Shown here piece by piece: positions 8,810 through 17,389 of a stretch of DNA of 64,000 nt (position 1 is its first letter; every line of letters starts with the position of its first letter). A program made the position numbers and the translations under genes. The notes beneath the pieces were generated by a model, which saw only the letters and a program-made list of their open reading frames with translations, had not been told where the DNA came from and made no database searches. Source of the DNA: SAR324 cluster bacterium (lineage in GTDB: Bacteria; SAR324; NAC60-12); contig JANQJU010000044.1 in the NCBI GenBank assembly GCA_028281495.1, positions 62,001-126,000 on the forward strand, given 5' to 3'.

Positions 8810-9742
8810 TCATTCGTTGAGGTCGATGCCATGCTTTTTGAGAATTTCAATCAACTGTTTGCTGCGTTTTTTTTCTTGCTCGGCTCGGTGGTCAGCTTGC
8901 TCGGCGCGCTCCCGTTCTTGTTCGGCTCTTTGGTCGGCTTGCTCAGCTTGTTGCCTCGCTTCAGCGGTTTCTTGTTTGGCTTTAAGAACTTCGCGTTCTT
9001 GAGCCTGCAAGTCTTCCAGATATTCGTCTTCCAGATTCATGTTTTGCCGGACCTCTTCTTCCGAATTGGCCTTGATCAATCGCCGGACGACCTTGCGGAA
9101 CTTTTCGGGGATCTGCTCATCATCAATGTCGAGAATGTGTTTATCGTGGTGGACCACATAACTTTGGTCAAAGACACTGAGGATTTTCTCCAAATCGGTT
9201 CTCATTTCTTTTCGCAACTGGGGAATCTGAATGATGATACTGTCATGGGTGAGGCTTTCGATGAATTCTTCTCGTTCTGAGATGGGTTCCCCGGTGGTTC
9301 CATCCCAATAGGCCCGTTTGACCTGCACAATGGGGGCTTCAATGTGGTCGAGTCGATGACCTAAAAAATAGATGCTGTGAATGGGTAAAGCGTGTTTGAT
9401 TTCCTTTCCGCCGCTTTGTTCAATAACGACATTTTCCTTATTGGAGTATTGCATCCCTAAGTAATTTCGGAATCGCATGATATCGGTATGAAACTTGGCC
9501 TTTTGGATTTCAATGAGGACCTGTTTGAATTGTTGGTTGGGGAGTTGGATTTTGGCCGAAAAATCCATGCGGTAGATGGTGAAGAGATGAGGTTTTCCGA
9601 ATTTCCCAACCGATTCTTGGGGTTTGAATTCCAAATCGATGACGTTTTCCCCCAAGATTTCGGAGATGAGCAGGATGGCGACCTCTTTGTCTTCCATGAG
9701 GTATTTGAAGACGACATCATAGATAGGATTGGCAATGAACAT
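8810..9742 (-). CDS. Rpn-family PD-(D/E)XK nuclease/transposase-like protein
   Basis: A 310-residue protein with the family N-terminus NPIYDVVFKYLMEDKEVAILL. An intact nuclease core follows: an Asp in the MDFSAKI strand and E-x-Q-K in VLIEIQKAK. This family (RpnA/PDDEXK_2) includes DNA endonucleases that promote recombination. The last 80 residues form a highly charged coiled coil of repeated AEQ-ERA/ADHRAEQ segments. The ATG at 9742 follows AAAGGAAT. It sits between the two paralogous binding-protein genes and may mark a duplication or rearrangement, but no terminal inverted repeats are visible. Confidence 0.85.
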   Translation of the reverse strand: MFIANPIYDVVFKYLMEDKEVAILLISEILGENVIDLEFKPQESVGKFGKPHLFTIYRMDFSAKIQLPNQQFKQVLIEIQKAKFHTDIMRFRNYLGMQYSNKENVVIEQSGGKEIKHALPIHSIYFLGHRLDHIEAPIVQVKRAYWDGTTGEPISEREEFIESLTHDSIIIQIPQLRKEMRTDLEKILSVFDQSYVVHHDKHILDIDDEQIPEKFRKVVRRLIKANSEEEVRQNMNLEDEYLEDLQAQEREVLKAKQETAEARQQAEQADQRAEQERERAEQADHRAEQEKKRSKQLIEILKKHGIDLNE

Positions 9743-9887
9743 GGGATTCCTTTCTCTTGCTGAAAACCATGGATTAGGCAGGGCAGCGTGTAGTTTTCAT
9801 TATATCGCTAAATGGTTTGTATTCCCAATAAGGAGTGTTGCGAAACCCCTCGCTTGATCAAACACGAGCAATATATTCTTAAGGGAA

Positions 9888-10358
9888 TCACCCATGACAT
9901 TTTTTATATTTCTTGCCACTGCTACACCAGCACGGATCGTTGCGTCCGATCTTAATAGGTTCCAAGCTCTGTCCTTGCACATAAAACCATTGTCCTGATT
10001 CCAAGACAAATTCTGAAACCTCATGCAATTGCCCCACACCGTTCTGGTTTTTGTAAAACGCGGCAAACTCCACAGAGCCGATACCTTCCTGCATCCGCGT
10101 TTCATTGACGTGCAGCACTTTCAGTCCCAGCCAGTCCGTGCCCTCGAAGGAAGCCTCCAACGCCTGACGCTCATGGGGTTCTCGTTGAGCAGGATGGTGT
10201 GTGGCCTCCAAATACTCAGCGTTGCTTACACAAAATGCCGTGTACCGCGACCGCATCAATTGTTCCGGGCGCCTGGCTGACGATTGGCCAGATAACAACG
10301 GTTTGCAGCAGTCTTGATAAGTTTGCTGACTTCCACAAGGACAGTGTTCTTGGTTCAT
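9888..10358 (-). CDS. ychJ: YchJ-family protein with two SEC-C zinc motifs
   Basis: A 156-residue protein starting MNQEHCPCGSQQTYQDCC. An N-terminal SEC-C motif (CPCGS...DCC) and a C-terminal one (GRNDPCWCSSGKKYKKCHG) flank the YchJ middle domain, which includes LMRSRYTAF. SEC-C motifs bind zinc and mediate protein contacts; the cellular role of YchJ is not settled. Its start lies four bases after the stop of the binding-protein gene, so it is cotranscribed with it, an unusual partnership. An eight-codon longer start exists but would overlap that gene. Confidence 0.9.
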   Translation of the reverse strand: MNQEHCPCGSQQTYQDCCKPLLSGQSSARRPEQLMRSRYTAFCVSNAEYLEATHHPAQREPHERQALEASFEGTDWLGLKVLHVNETRMQEGIGSVEFAAFYKNQNGVGQLHEVSEFVLESGQWFYVQGQSLEPIKIGRNDPCWCSSGKKYKKCHG

Positions 10359-10362
10359 AGAG

Positions 10363-11322
10363 CTAATCCGCTGGCGAGTCATCCATGTGCAAGAGTTGAT
10401 GGATTTTAGGATCTGTCATATTGGTTTTCTTGGCAAAAACGACCTCAATGTCCAAATGGTCTGATGGATCTTGAACGCTTTTATGATGCACAGTGTACAC
10501 GCCCTGATACCCCATTTCAAAGGGCTGCTGGACTACAAGACCAAACACCTGCCCCGATGCCAACGCCTTGATGAGCAACTCGCTGGAGTCAAACCCGATA
10601 TGAGTCACTTGGCCTGCTTTTTTGAGCTTTTGAAGAGCACGTAAGGTCCCTAAGGTGGTGGATTCATTAGGAGTGAACACACCATCCAAGGTCTCGATTC
10701 GATCTTGGAGGAGTTGTGCTGCGGTGAGTCGTGCTTCACCCACCTGCGTTCCCAAATAGTCATCCAGGACAATACGGAGTCCCGCTTGAGTGACCTCCTC
10801 CAGGAAACCTTGTTCGCGAGCCTCCGTGGAAGCCACACCTTTTCTCAGCCGCAACAACGCGACGGTGCCTTTCCCTTGTAAGCGTTTGACCATTTCTCGA
10901 CCGGCCAATTTGCCTGCCTCATAGTTGTTCGTTGCAATCACGCTCAACACATCAGCTCCGCCTGTGTCGCGATCAATATACACGGTCGGAATTCCTTTTG
11001 CTTTGAGAGCAGCCACATCTTCAGCACGTTCGGGAACATTGGGGGCAAGCACCAAACCTTTACAACCTTGTTCCACTACCCGGTTAATGATCAAACGCTG
11101 TCCCTCTGTGTTCGACTCATCATTTGGACCTCGGTAATAGATAGCAATGCCCAGTTCTTTTCCAGCCTGTTGGGCACCAGCCTCCACGGCATTCCAGAAC
11201 GCATGACCGGATCCTGCCGGAATCACGCCAATACAATCTTTGGCAATCGCTATCGTTGATATGCCCAGCAAACCTGCCAGGATGAATACTATTTTGAATA
11301 ATCCACTTCGTTTCATCGTCAT
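10363..11322 (-). CDS. Orphan periplasmic sugar-binding protein, paralogue 2
   Basis: A 319-residue binding protein with a signal peptide (about residues 1-27) and a mature start KDCIGVIPAGSGHAFWNAV. Long blocks are shared with the protein at 7629-8648, including the hinge FTPNESTTLGTLRAL and VVQQPFEMGYQGVY. A GGGGGGAC site precedes the ATG at 11322. No transport ATPase or permease is adjacent; ychJ follows by four bases. A motif at 11503-11520, 181 nt upstream, matches those before frcB and paralogue 1, suggesting shared control. The ligand is probably a sugar but not identified. Confidence 0.86.
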   Translation of the reverse strand: MTMKRSGLFKIVFILAGLLGISTIAIAKDCIGVIPAGSGHAFWNAVEAGAQQAGKELGIAIYYRGPNDESNTEGQRLIINRVVEQGCKGLVLAPNVPERAEDVAALKAKGIPTVYIDRDTGGADVLSVIATNNYEAGKLAGREMVKRLQGKGTVALLRLRKGVASTEAREQGFLEEVTQAGLRIVLDDYLGTQVGEARLTAAQLLQDRIETLDGVFTPNESTTLGTLRALQKLKKAGQVTHIGFDSSELLIKALASGQVFGLVVQQPFEMGYQGVYTVHHKSVQDPSDHLDIEVVFAKKTNMTDPKIHQLLHMDDSPAD

Positions 11323-11375
11323 GTCCCCCCTTGTTTCCGTTATAGTACTTCTAAATCAACCTTATCTATTACCGA

Positions 11376-11432
11376 ATTCTGAGATGCTTCACACATTCTG
11401 AGATGCTTCACACATTCTGAGATGCCTCAACC
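11376..11432. repeat. Three tandem copies of a 19-bp unit
   Basis: ATTCTGAGATGCTTCACAC is present twice exactly (11376-11394, 11395-11413) and once diverged (11414-11432). It lies in the leader between the EamA gene and the binding-protein gene. Confidence 0.85.
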
Positions 11433-11502
11433 TGCTCCACTGAATGGACGCTGAGGGGTAACAGAGTTTTGTTAACACACGATTTCTGAGCTGCGGAAAA
11501 AA

Positions 11503-11520
11503 CTGTAACAAATGTAACAA
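11503..11520 (-). promoter_or_regulatory. Candidate operator, copy c, upstream of binding-protein paralogue 2
   Basis: On the plus strand it reads CTGTAACAAATGTAACAA, matching copy b at 16 of 18 positions. It is 181 nt upstream of the ATG at 11322 and five bases after the stop of the EamA gene. Confidence 0.45.
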
Positions 11521-11525
11521 AAGGC

Positions 11526-12443
11526 CTACTGCCTCGATGAGTTCCGATTGAACAGCACCATCCCTCCAAAGATCAGCGCCATGCCAATTGCATGGAACAG
11601 GTGGAAGGTTTCCCCCAGAAAGGAAATCGCCAGCATTGAGGCAAAAAGGGGGATAAAATTGATAAACAAGCCGGTTCGATTGGCACCAATCAATTCGATT
11701 CCGCGAGTCCAACACAGATACGCGAGGATGGAAGGAAAAATTGCCACGTACAGTATGCTCAACAGCACGTCTTGATTCAGGTTCACTGGGCCAACCCAGG
11801 ACCATTCCCAAATATAGAGCGGTAGCAGGCACAGGCTTCCAACAGCAAAGGTCAGTGTCAGAAAGCTGAACGGATGGATCGAGGGGCGTTTCTGGAGTAA
11901 GACGGAATACACCGCATACAAAACAACGGCAGCGAGCATCCACAGATCCCCCTCGACAAAGGCAAATGTTTGTAGGGTTTTCAATTCCCCACGTAACACA
12001 ATCAGAGCGGCACCGCTCATGGACAACATCACCCCCAAGAGTTGCAATTTGGAAATGCGTTCACGGAAACCTATCAGTGAAATCAAAATAATCACCGCAG
12101 GCATGCTCGATTGCATCAAGGCCCCATTGATAGCGGTTGTCGTTTGGACCGCCTTGTAAAGCATGGTGTTGTAACAGGCGATTCCTAATATGGACAGCAC
12201 CAGCATGATTTTCCACGAATGCAGGGCAGCTTTCCAATCCTGCCTCACATAACGCCATGTGAAAGGCAACACGAGCAACAACGCTCCCGTCCAACGCCAA
12301 AACGCCAAGCTGACCGGAGGAATGAGATCCGTCACCCCTCGTGCGAGTACAATATTCCCTGCCCAAAACAATGCAGCCAGGGTTAACAAAAGGTAAGACG
12401 CTTCAGATAAAGAACGGAGTTGCATTTGGATCTTTGTAATCAT
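11526..12443 (-). CDS. EamA/DMT-family transporter
   Basis: A protein of about 305 residues with ten hydrophobic segments in two five-helix EamA halves, including LFWAGNIVLARGVTDLIPPVSLAFWRW cut at the first helix pair and GANRTGLFINFIPLFASMLA in the second half. The family exports amino acids, nucleotides or other metabolites; the substrate is not readable. Start candidates are 12515, 12443 and 12425; none has a clear ribosome site. I prefer 12443 because the upstream 24 residues are hydrophilic and unlike the family. Confidence 0.83.
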   Translation of the reverse strand: MITKIQMQLRSLSEASYLLLTLAALFWAGNIVLARGVTDLIPPVSLAFWRWTGALLLVLPFTWRYVRQDWKAALHSWKIMLVLSILGIACYNTMLYKAVQTTTAINGALMQSSMPAVIILISLIGFRERISKLQLLGVMLSMSGAALIVLRGELKTLQTFAFVEGDLWMLAAVVLYAVYSVLLQKRPSIHPFSFLTLTFAVGSLCLLPLYIWEWSWVGPVNLNQDVLLSILYVAIFPSILAYLCWTRGIELIGANRTGLFINFIPLFASMLAISFLGETFHLFHAIGMALIFGGMVLFNRNSSRQ

Positions 12444-12557
12444 TTGAGTTACTAATTCAACATCATCCAGTGAATCATTTATGACCAATCTTCCGATCAC
12501 CTCATGGGTTGGCAATCATTTCATGGGTTGCCAACTTTCCAAAAATAAGGAGCCATT

Positions 12558-13196
12558 ATGGTATTCAAAAACTTCTTTTTAAAATTCACATTTATCGTTT
12601 CTCTGTTGGCTGGGTCCAGTTGGATTTTGATGGCCTCGCCCGAATCTGAGAAACAAAACGCAGCTCCCGAATCCGCAGCCAAAGCAACCTTCGCGGGTGG
12701 ATGTTTTTGGTGCATGGAGCATCCTTTCGATGAGTTGAAAGGCGTGTATTCCACCACCTCAGGCTACATCGGGGGTCATAAAAAAGACCCCACTTACCGA
12801 GAAGTGACCGCTGGCACTACCGGACATACCGAAGCGGTTCAAGTGGTTTATGACCCAGCACAAGTCGACTATGCTACGTTGTTGAAAGTCTTTTGGAAAA
12901 ACATCGATCCCACTGTGAAAGATCGACAATTTTGCGATACCGGAAGCCAATACCGCACCGGCATTTTTTATCATGATGAACAACAGGAAATGCAGGCAGC
13001 ACAATCCAAATCGGATCTAGTCAAAAGCCAACGTTTCAAAAACGTGTATACCGAAGTGACAGAGGCTTCCACGTTTTATCCTGCCGAAGATTACCATCAA
13101 GATTATTATCTCAGAAACCCCTTACGTTATAAGTATTATCGTTATGCTTGTGGACGGGATCAACGTTTGGAGCAGCTTTGGGGTGGCCAAGGTTGA
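12558..13196 (+). CDS. msrA: Exported peptide-methionine (S)-S-oxide reductase MsrA
   Basis: A 212-residue enzyme reducing methionine-S-sulfoxide in proteins. The catalytic motif GGCFWCMEHPF lies near residue 50, followed by GYIGGHKKDPTYREV, QFCDTGSQYRTGIFY and a C-terminal YACGRDQRL with a candidate resolving Cys. The first 27 residues are a hydrophobic signal segment, so this copy acts in the periplasm or is membrane-anchored. AAGGAG precedes the ATG. It stands between a divergent transporter and a sensor kinase. Confidence 0.95.
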   Translation: MVFKNFFLKFTFIVSLLAGSSWILMASPESEKQNAAPESAAKATFAGGCFWCMEHPFDELKGVYSTTSGYIGGHKKDPTYREVTAGTTGHTEAVQVVYDPAQVDYATLLKVFWKNIDPTVKDRQFCDTGSQYRTGIFYHDEQQEMQAAQSKSDLVKSQRFKNVYTEVTEASTFYPAEDYHQDYYLRNPLRYKYYRYACGRDQRLEQLWGGQG

Positions 13197-13309
13197 GGCT
13201 ATAAAATTTCCTAGCCTGAATTTGCAAACTGTTTCAGTTTTGTTTAATATGTTTTGTTTCTTTGTTGTTATTTTATGACAGTTTCAGATTCAATGAACAT
13301 CAGCACATT

Positions 13310-16282
13310 ATGGGCCCTTCTGCGTTCCAGATCCTGCAAACAATCCGTGGGTGGTATGTCCACTACCATCTCGCTTGGTTGTTCCTTGGGATATTCGGAG
13401 CGCTGGTTGTTCCTTCTTCTCCCAACGCCGCCTCTCCCCCCCTACCAATCGACCCTGCCCAAGGACACTATGCTTTGGGCACCTATCTGGAATACTTAGA
13501 AGATCAGGAGGGTCAGTGGAAACTTTCCGATCTTTTGGCCCCTGACTTCCACTCTGAATTCGTTCCTTTTACCGAGGAAGTTCCCAATTTTGGTTATACG
13601 AAATCCGTATACTGGTTCCGATTTCAGGTAGAAAATACAAAGGATCAATCCATTCTCCGATTGTTGGAAGTGGGTTATCCACTTTTAGACAACCTCACCT
13701 TGCATACCCAAAATCTCGATGGCACCTGGAAAACGCATGAGACCGGCGATCTGCTGCCGTATGATCAGCGAACCATCGACCACCGCAACTTTATTTTCCA
13801 ATTGAATATCCCCGCACAATCTAGCGCTTATCCGGTGTATCTAAGAGTACAAACAAACGGGGCGATGCAGGTTCCACTGACCTTATGGAGTCCGGTAACA
13901 TTTGCGGAAAAGGTCAATCAGGAAACTTTTGGATTTGGTTTGTTTTACGGGATCATGTTGGTCATGGCCTTGTATAACTTTTTTGTGTTTTTGTCGGTAC
14001 GAGACCGCAGCTATCTTTATTACGTCTTTTACATATCGAGTTATTTAGCTGCGATGCTGGTGCTCAACGGATTTGCTTTTGCCTATCTCTGGCCCCGTTT
14101 TCCATGGTGGGGCAATGTGAGCCTGCCGATTTTCATCAGCAGTGCGATCTTCTGGGCACCGATCTTCACACAAACCTTTTTGCAAACCAAAACCACCGTC
14201 CCTCGCTTGCATCGAGTGTTGTGGGGACAAGTCACTTTTTCGGGTTTGTTGCTTCTCGCCTCCGTGTTTCTCCCGTATCGGTTTATCATCGTTTTAATCT
14301 CTCTCACCTTGGTGACGTATCCTGTTACCGTGTGGTTCGCGGGGCTATTAGCCTGGAAACGCGGCAATCGTTCCGCTCGTTATTTCCTATTTGCCTGGAA
14401 TTTCTTTTTATTGGGCGTGATGACGGCGTCTTTGCAGAAGTTCGGGGTATTGCCTGCCACTTTCCTCACTGAATTCGGGGTACAAATCGGTTCAGCCATT
14501 GAAGTGATTTTGCTCTCCCTGGGTTTGGGGGACCGCATCAATACGATCCGAGAAGAACGCGCAGCGTATGCTTCGCAATTGGCAGAAAACAACCGGCAGC
14601 TCCAACAAGAAATTGTGGAACGTAAAAAAGTGGAACACGCCCTCCGGGAGGCCAGAGACCACTTGGAAGACCGAGTCCAACGCCGGACCCAACAATTGGA
14701 AGATCGAACTCAGCAACTCGAAGAAGCCAAACGACTAGCCGATTCTGCTAACATTGCCAAAACACAATTCTTAGCCAATATGAGCCATGAGATTCGTACT
14801 CCATTGAATGCAATCATTGGCTTCAGTCAAATCTTGCTCAAGCAGTTGCAATATTCTCAGTTGCCTTCCGAAAGTTTGCAATATTTGGAGAACATCAAAT
14901 TGGGAGCACAAAGTCTTTCTATCGTGATTAACAATGTGTTAGATTTATCGAAAATCGAGGCCAATAAAATGGAATTGGTGCTCGAAACATTGAATCTGAA
15001 GGAGGTTGTGCAAGGCGTGTTTCAAATCAATTCAGCCCATGCACAAGGCAAAGCTTTGACATTCACCTGTTCCTTCGACGACAGCCTGCCTTCTTGGATT
15101 CAGTCCGACCGCAGCAAGTTGTATCAAATTCTGATGAACCTTGTGAGTAACGCAATCAAGTTCACACCCCCTGGCAAAAAAGTGGAGTTGACAGCCACAC
15201 GCGAGCGTTCGATTCTGTTATTGCAGGTACGTGATGAAGGGATTGGGATTCCAGAGGATCGACAGACCGCCATCTTTGAGGCTTTTGAACAAGCAGACAA
15301 TACCACCACACGACGTTTTGGCGGCACCGGTCTGGGCTTGGCCATTACTAAAAAAATGATCGATCTGCTCGGCGGAACCATCTCTCTGGAAAGTCAGCCC
15401 AATCGAGGCTCAGTCTTTTTTGTGACCTTGCCGTTGAAAGAAACCGAAAACCCTCTTAAACCTGTCGCTCAGTCAACACACGCCCCACTTACATTGGATT
15501 TGAACAGTGTGATTTTAGTGGCTGAAGACAATCTGATGAACCAGAAAATGATCCAAGCCATGTTTCACAATCTGGGGTTAACGGTTCATATAGCAAACGA
15601 CGGTCAGCAAGCCGTCCACAAGGTCCATGCATTACAGCCAGACCTCGTTCTCATGGACTTGCACATGCCCAACATGGATGGATTGGAGGCCGTTCGACAG
15701 ATTCGGGCCAATTCGGCCTACAAAGATTTACCCATTGTTATGCTCTCTGCTGATGCGTTTACGGAGCAAAAACGAACTGCATTTGGGAGCGGTATCAATG
15801 CTTATTTAACAAAACCGGTTGAATTGGAAAAACTCCGGCCGATATTGCAAAAATATCTCACCCCTCATTTCGTGCCTACGGACCGCTCATTTCCCATTCA
15901 ACCCTCTATACGGAAGGAACACCCCATGGAGTCAGCCAAAATTTTAGACACCACCATCTTGAATGAAATGGATGATGATCTACGTACAGAAATCATTAAG
16001 ATCTTCTTCGACCAAACCTACGAGTCCCTGGACCTCATTAAGCAACACGTGGAAGCCAAACAGCCGCATGAAATGGGAGAGGTCGCACATTACTTGAAAG
16101 GAAGCTGTGTGGGAGTAGGGGCCTTGCGACTAGCACACATCTGCGAAACCTTGCAACGCAAGGGCGAGCAACAAGACCTGATCGATATTGAGGGATTGCT
16201 TGCTCAGCTCACTCAAACCCATCAACAAACCCTGAATGCCTTGCAAAATATGGCTACCGACGGCGTTTCAGCCGGCGACTGA
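13310..16282 (+). CDS. Hybrid histidine kinase with 7TMR-DISM sensor, receiver and HPt domains
   Basis: Residue numbers count from an alternative ATG at 13262 (1006 residues); the ATG at 13310 is equally possible and neither has a good ribosome site. Order: N-terminal membrane segment, periplasmic 7TMR-DISMED2 domain (about 70-215, YWFRFQVENT), seven-helix 7TMR-DISM_7TM (about 220-430), coiled coil (about 440-500), HisKA with His509 in MSHEIRTPLNAIIGFS, HATPase (G-box GGTGLGLAITKKM), receiver with Asp799 in LVLMDLHMPNMDG, and HPt with His943 in HYLKGSCVGVG. All phosphorelay residues are present. DISMED2 domains are thought to bind carbohydrates. No partner regulator is adjacent, so output probably goes through the HPt to a distant protein. 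Confidence 0.93.
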   Translation: MGPSAFQILQTIRGWYVHYHLAWLFLGIFGALVVPSSPNAASPPLPIDPAQGHYALGTYLEYLEDQEGQWKLSDLLAPDFHSEFVPFTEEVPNFGYTKSVYWFRFQVENTKDQSILRLLEVGYPLLDNLTLHTQNLDGTWKTHETGDLLPYDQRTIDHRNFIFQLNIPAQSSAYPVYLRVQTNGAMQVPLTLWSPVTFAEKVNQETFGFGLFYGIMLVMALYNFFVFLSVRDRSYLYYVFYISSYLAAMLVLNGFAFAYLWPRFPWWGNVSLPIFISSAIFWAPIFTQTFLQTKTTVPRLHRVLWGQVTFSGLLLLASVFLPYRFIIVLISLTLVTYPVTVWFAGLLAWKRGNRSARYFLFAWNFFLLGVMTASLQKFGVLPATFLTEFGVQIGSAIEVILLSLGLGDRINTIREERAAYASQLAENNRQLQQEIVERKKVEHALREARDHLEDRVQRRTQQLEDRTQQLEEAKRLADSANIAKTQFLANMSHEIRTPLNAIIGFSQILLKQLQYSQLPSESLQYLENIKLGAQSLSIVINNVLDLSKIEANKMELVLETLNLKEVVQGVFQINSAHAQGKALTFTCSFDDSLPSWIQSDRSKLYQILMNLVSNAIKFTPPGKKVELTATRERSILLLQVRDEGIGIPEDRQTAIFEAFEQADNTTTRRFGGTGLGLAITKKMIDLLGGTISLESQPNRGSVFFVTLPLKETENPLKPVAQSTHAPLTLDLNSVILVAEDNLMNQKMIQAMFHNLGLTVHIANDGQQAVHKVHALQPDLVLMDLHMPNMDGLEAVRQIRANSAYKDLPIVMLSADAFTEQKRTAFGSGINAYLTKPVELEKLRPILQKYLTPHFVPTDRSFPIQPSIRKEHPMESAKILDTTILNEMDDDLRTEIIKIFFDQTYESLDLIKQHVEAKQPHEMGEVAHYLKGSCVGVGALRLAHICETLQRKGEQQDLIDIEGLLAQLTQTHQQTLNALQNMATDGVSAGD

Positions 16283-16559
16283 GTTTGGTCCGAAACCGTT
16301 CTCCAGGATGCCGACGTTTCCATGTGAGATATTTCTGCATGGCTTCCGTTTGCAGCAGTTCCTCCCAGCTCATTCGGGCCAGCTCTCCTTCCGTGAATAA
16401 CATGTGTACTTGCCGTGAGCAGGTCCAACAGCACTCGACGACTTCTCCCTTTTTTCCCCCTTTGACTCGTGGCACCACATGGTGCCTGTAAATTTGATCC
16501 ATCTCACAGCCACACCCGGCGCAGGTGGGTTGTGTTTCATTCTGCGTTGAATCCATCAT
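16254..16559 (-). CDS. Small HNH-endonuclease-like protein
   Basis: A 101-residue protein with CAGCGCEM, then HHVVPRVKGG, then CCWTCSRQVH: a zinc-ribbon-framed HNH/McrA-like core. The middle Asn of the classic motif is not evident. A basic tail ends RRLKRRR. It overlaps the 3' end of the hybrid kinase gene by 29 bases on the opposite strand. Its start region overlaps the end of the metalloprotease gene (ATGA), so it is coupled to that gene. It could be a DNA nuclease or a zinc-binding nucleic-acid protein. Confidence 0.7.
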   Translation of the reverse strand: MMDSTQNETQPTCAGCGCEMDQIYRHHVVPRVKGGKKGEVVECCWTCSRQVHMLFTEGELARMSWEELLQTEAMQKYLTWKRRHPGERFRTKLSRRLKRRR

Positions 16560-17251
16560 TCACTCCAGCGTAGCCCCATCGCCTCGATGCGATGGGGTTC
16601 TTCATGAATGTTCCGCAAAACGGTTTCTTCACGGACTCCGAGAAAATGAGGTGGGTGACAACTGAGGGGTTTTGTATCAGACAAGGCGATGGTTCGGGCA
16701 ACTCGGCGGGCCTGTTGGATTTGATATTCTGGCAATTCCCACCCCATCCTGCCAGATTTCATCAAGTAATTGTAAGAAGACTCATCGTGCCTCAACCCCA
16801 GCGCATGCCCCAATTCGTGGGCAGCCGTTCGTGCTGCCGGATACTTCGCAGGACGGGAGGTTCCTCCCAATCGAGGGTGATCCGTTACCCAAATGCTATA
16901 AGGGTTCTTATACATGCCGTTGCTACGTCCGATTTCTCGATGATAACGCCGGACAAACCACAGGTTCAAACTGTTCCAGTCAATTTCTTCCTCCAAATCC
17001 ACAACGATTTCGAAACAAATGCCTGCTTGATCCAGCCAAATCCGATTGACCTCTTCCAGTACCTCTTTCAAACTCTTCTCAGAGAGCAAACTTTGCCCTC
17101 GGTGGACGACCAGTTCCACTCGATACACGGGACCATCTGTGGCAGCATTCCAAGGGGGCTTCGGTTGGTCTTGCTTCCACCAGAACAGAAGAAGAAAAAG
17201 CGGGAGCAACCCCCCCAACAAAATCATGTTTTCTTTCACAAAAGATTTCAT
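16556..17251 (-). CDS. Membrane-anchored metzincin-type metalloprotease (matrixin-like)
   Basis: A 231-residue protein with one N-terminal membrane helix (about residues 8-25). The catalytic zinc motif is HELGHALGLRHD, followed by a Met-turn-like YLMKSG eight residues later. It is expected to cut proteins in the periplasm. A segment of about 60 residues after the Met region (REETVLRNIHEEPHRIEAM) has no known domain. It is transcribed divergently from the esterase gene at 17390 and is coupled to the HNH-like gene downstream. Confidence 0.8.
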   Translation of the reverse strand: MKSFVKENMILLGGLLPLFLLLFWWKQDQPKPPWNAATDGPVYRVELVVHRGQSLLSEKSLKEVLEEVNRIWLDQAGICFEIVVDLEEEIDWNSLNLWFVRRYHREIGRSNGMYKNPYSIWVTDHPRLGGTSRPAKYPAARTAAHELGHALGLRHDESSYNYLMKSGRMGWELPEYQIQQARRVARTIALSDTKPLSCHPPHFLGVREETVLRNIHEEPHRIEAMGLRWSE

Positions 17252-17389
17252 GGATTATCAATCTTTCAAAGATGGGATAGGATTCTACTATCCTCAAATC
17301 GATGATATAAAATGGAAATAATGTTGCCTTCCAGAAAATGTCGAAAACTGACGATTCGGCTAAACCTTCAAACTGAAAAAAGGAACCCT

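Noticed and set aside
8810..9742. Insertion sequence
   Set aside because: Rpn-family genes are called transposase-like, but I found no terminal inverted repeats or target duplications.
13200..13217. Terminator after msrA (AGGCTA/TAGCCT stem)
   Set aside because: Only six A/T-mixed pairs, no T-run directly after; too weak to call.
14045..14716. Minus-strand frames within the hybrid kinase
   Set aside because: They are antisense to a full-length conserved protein and have no coding signals.
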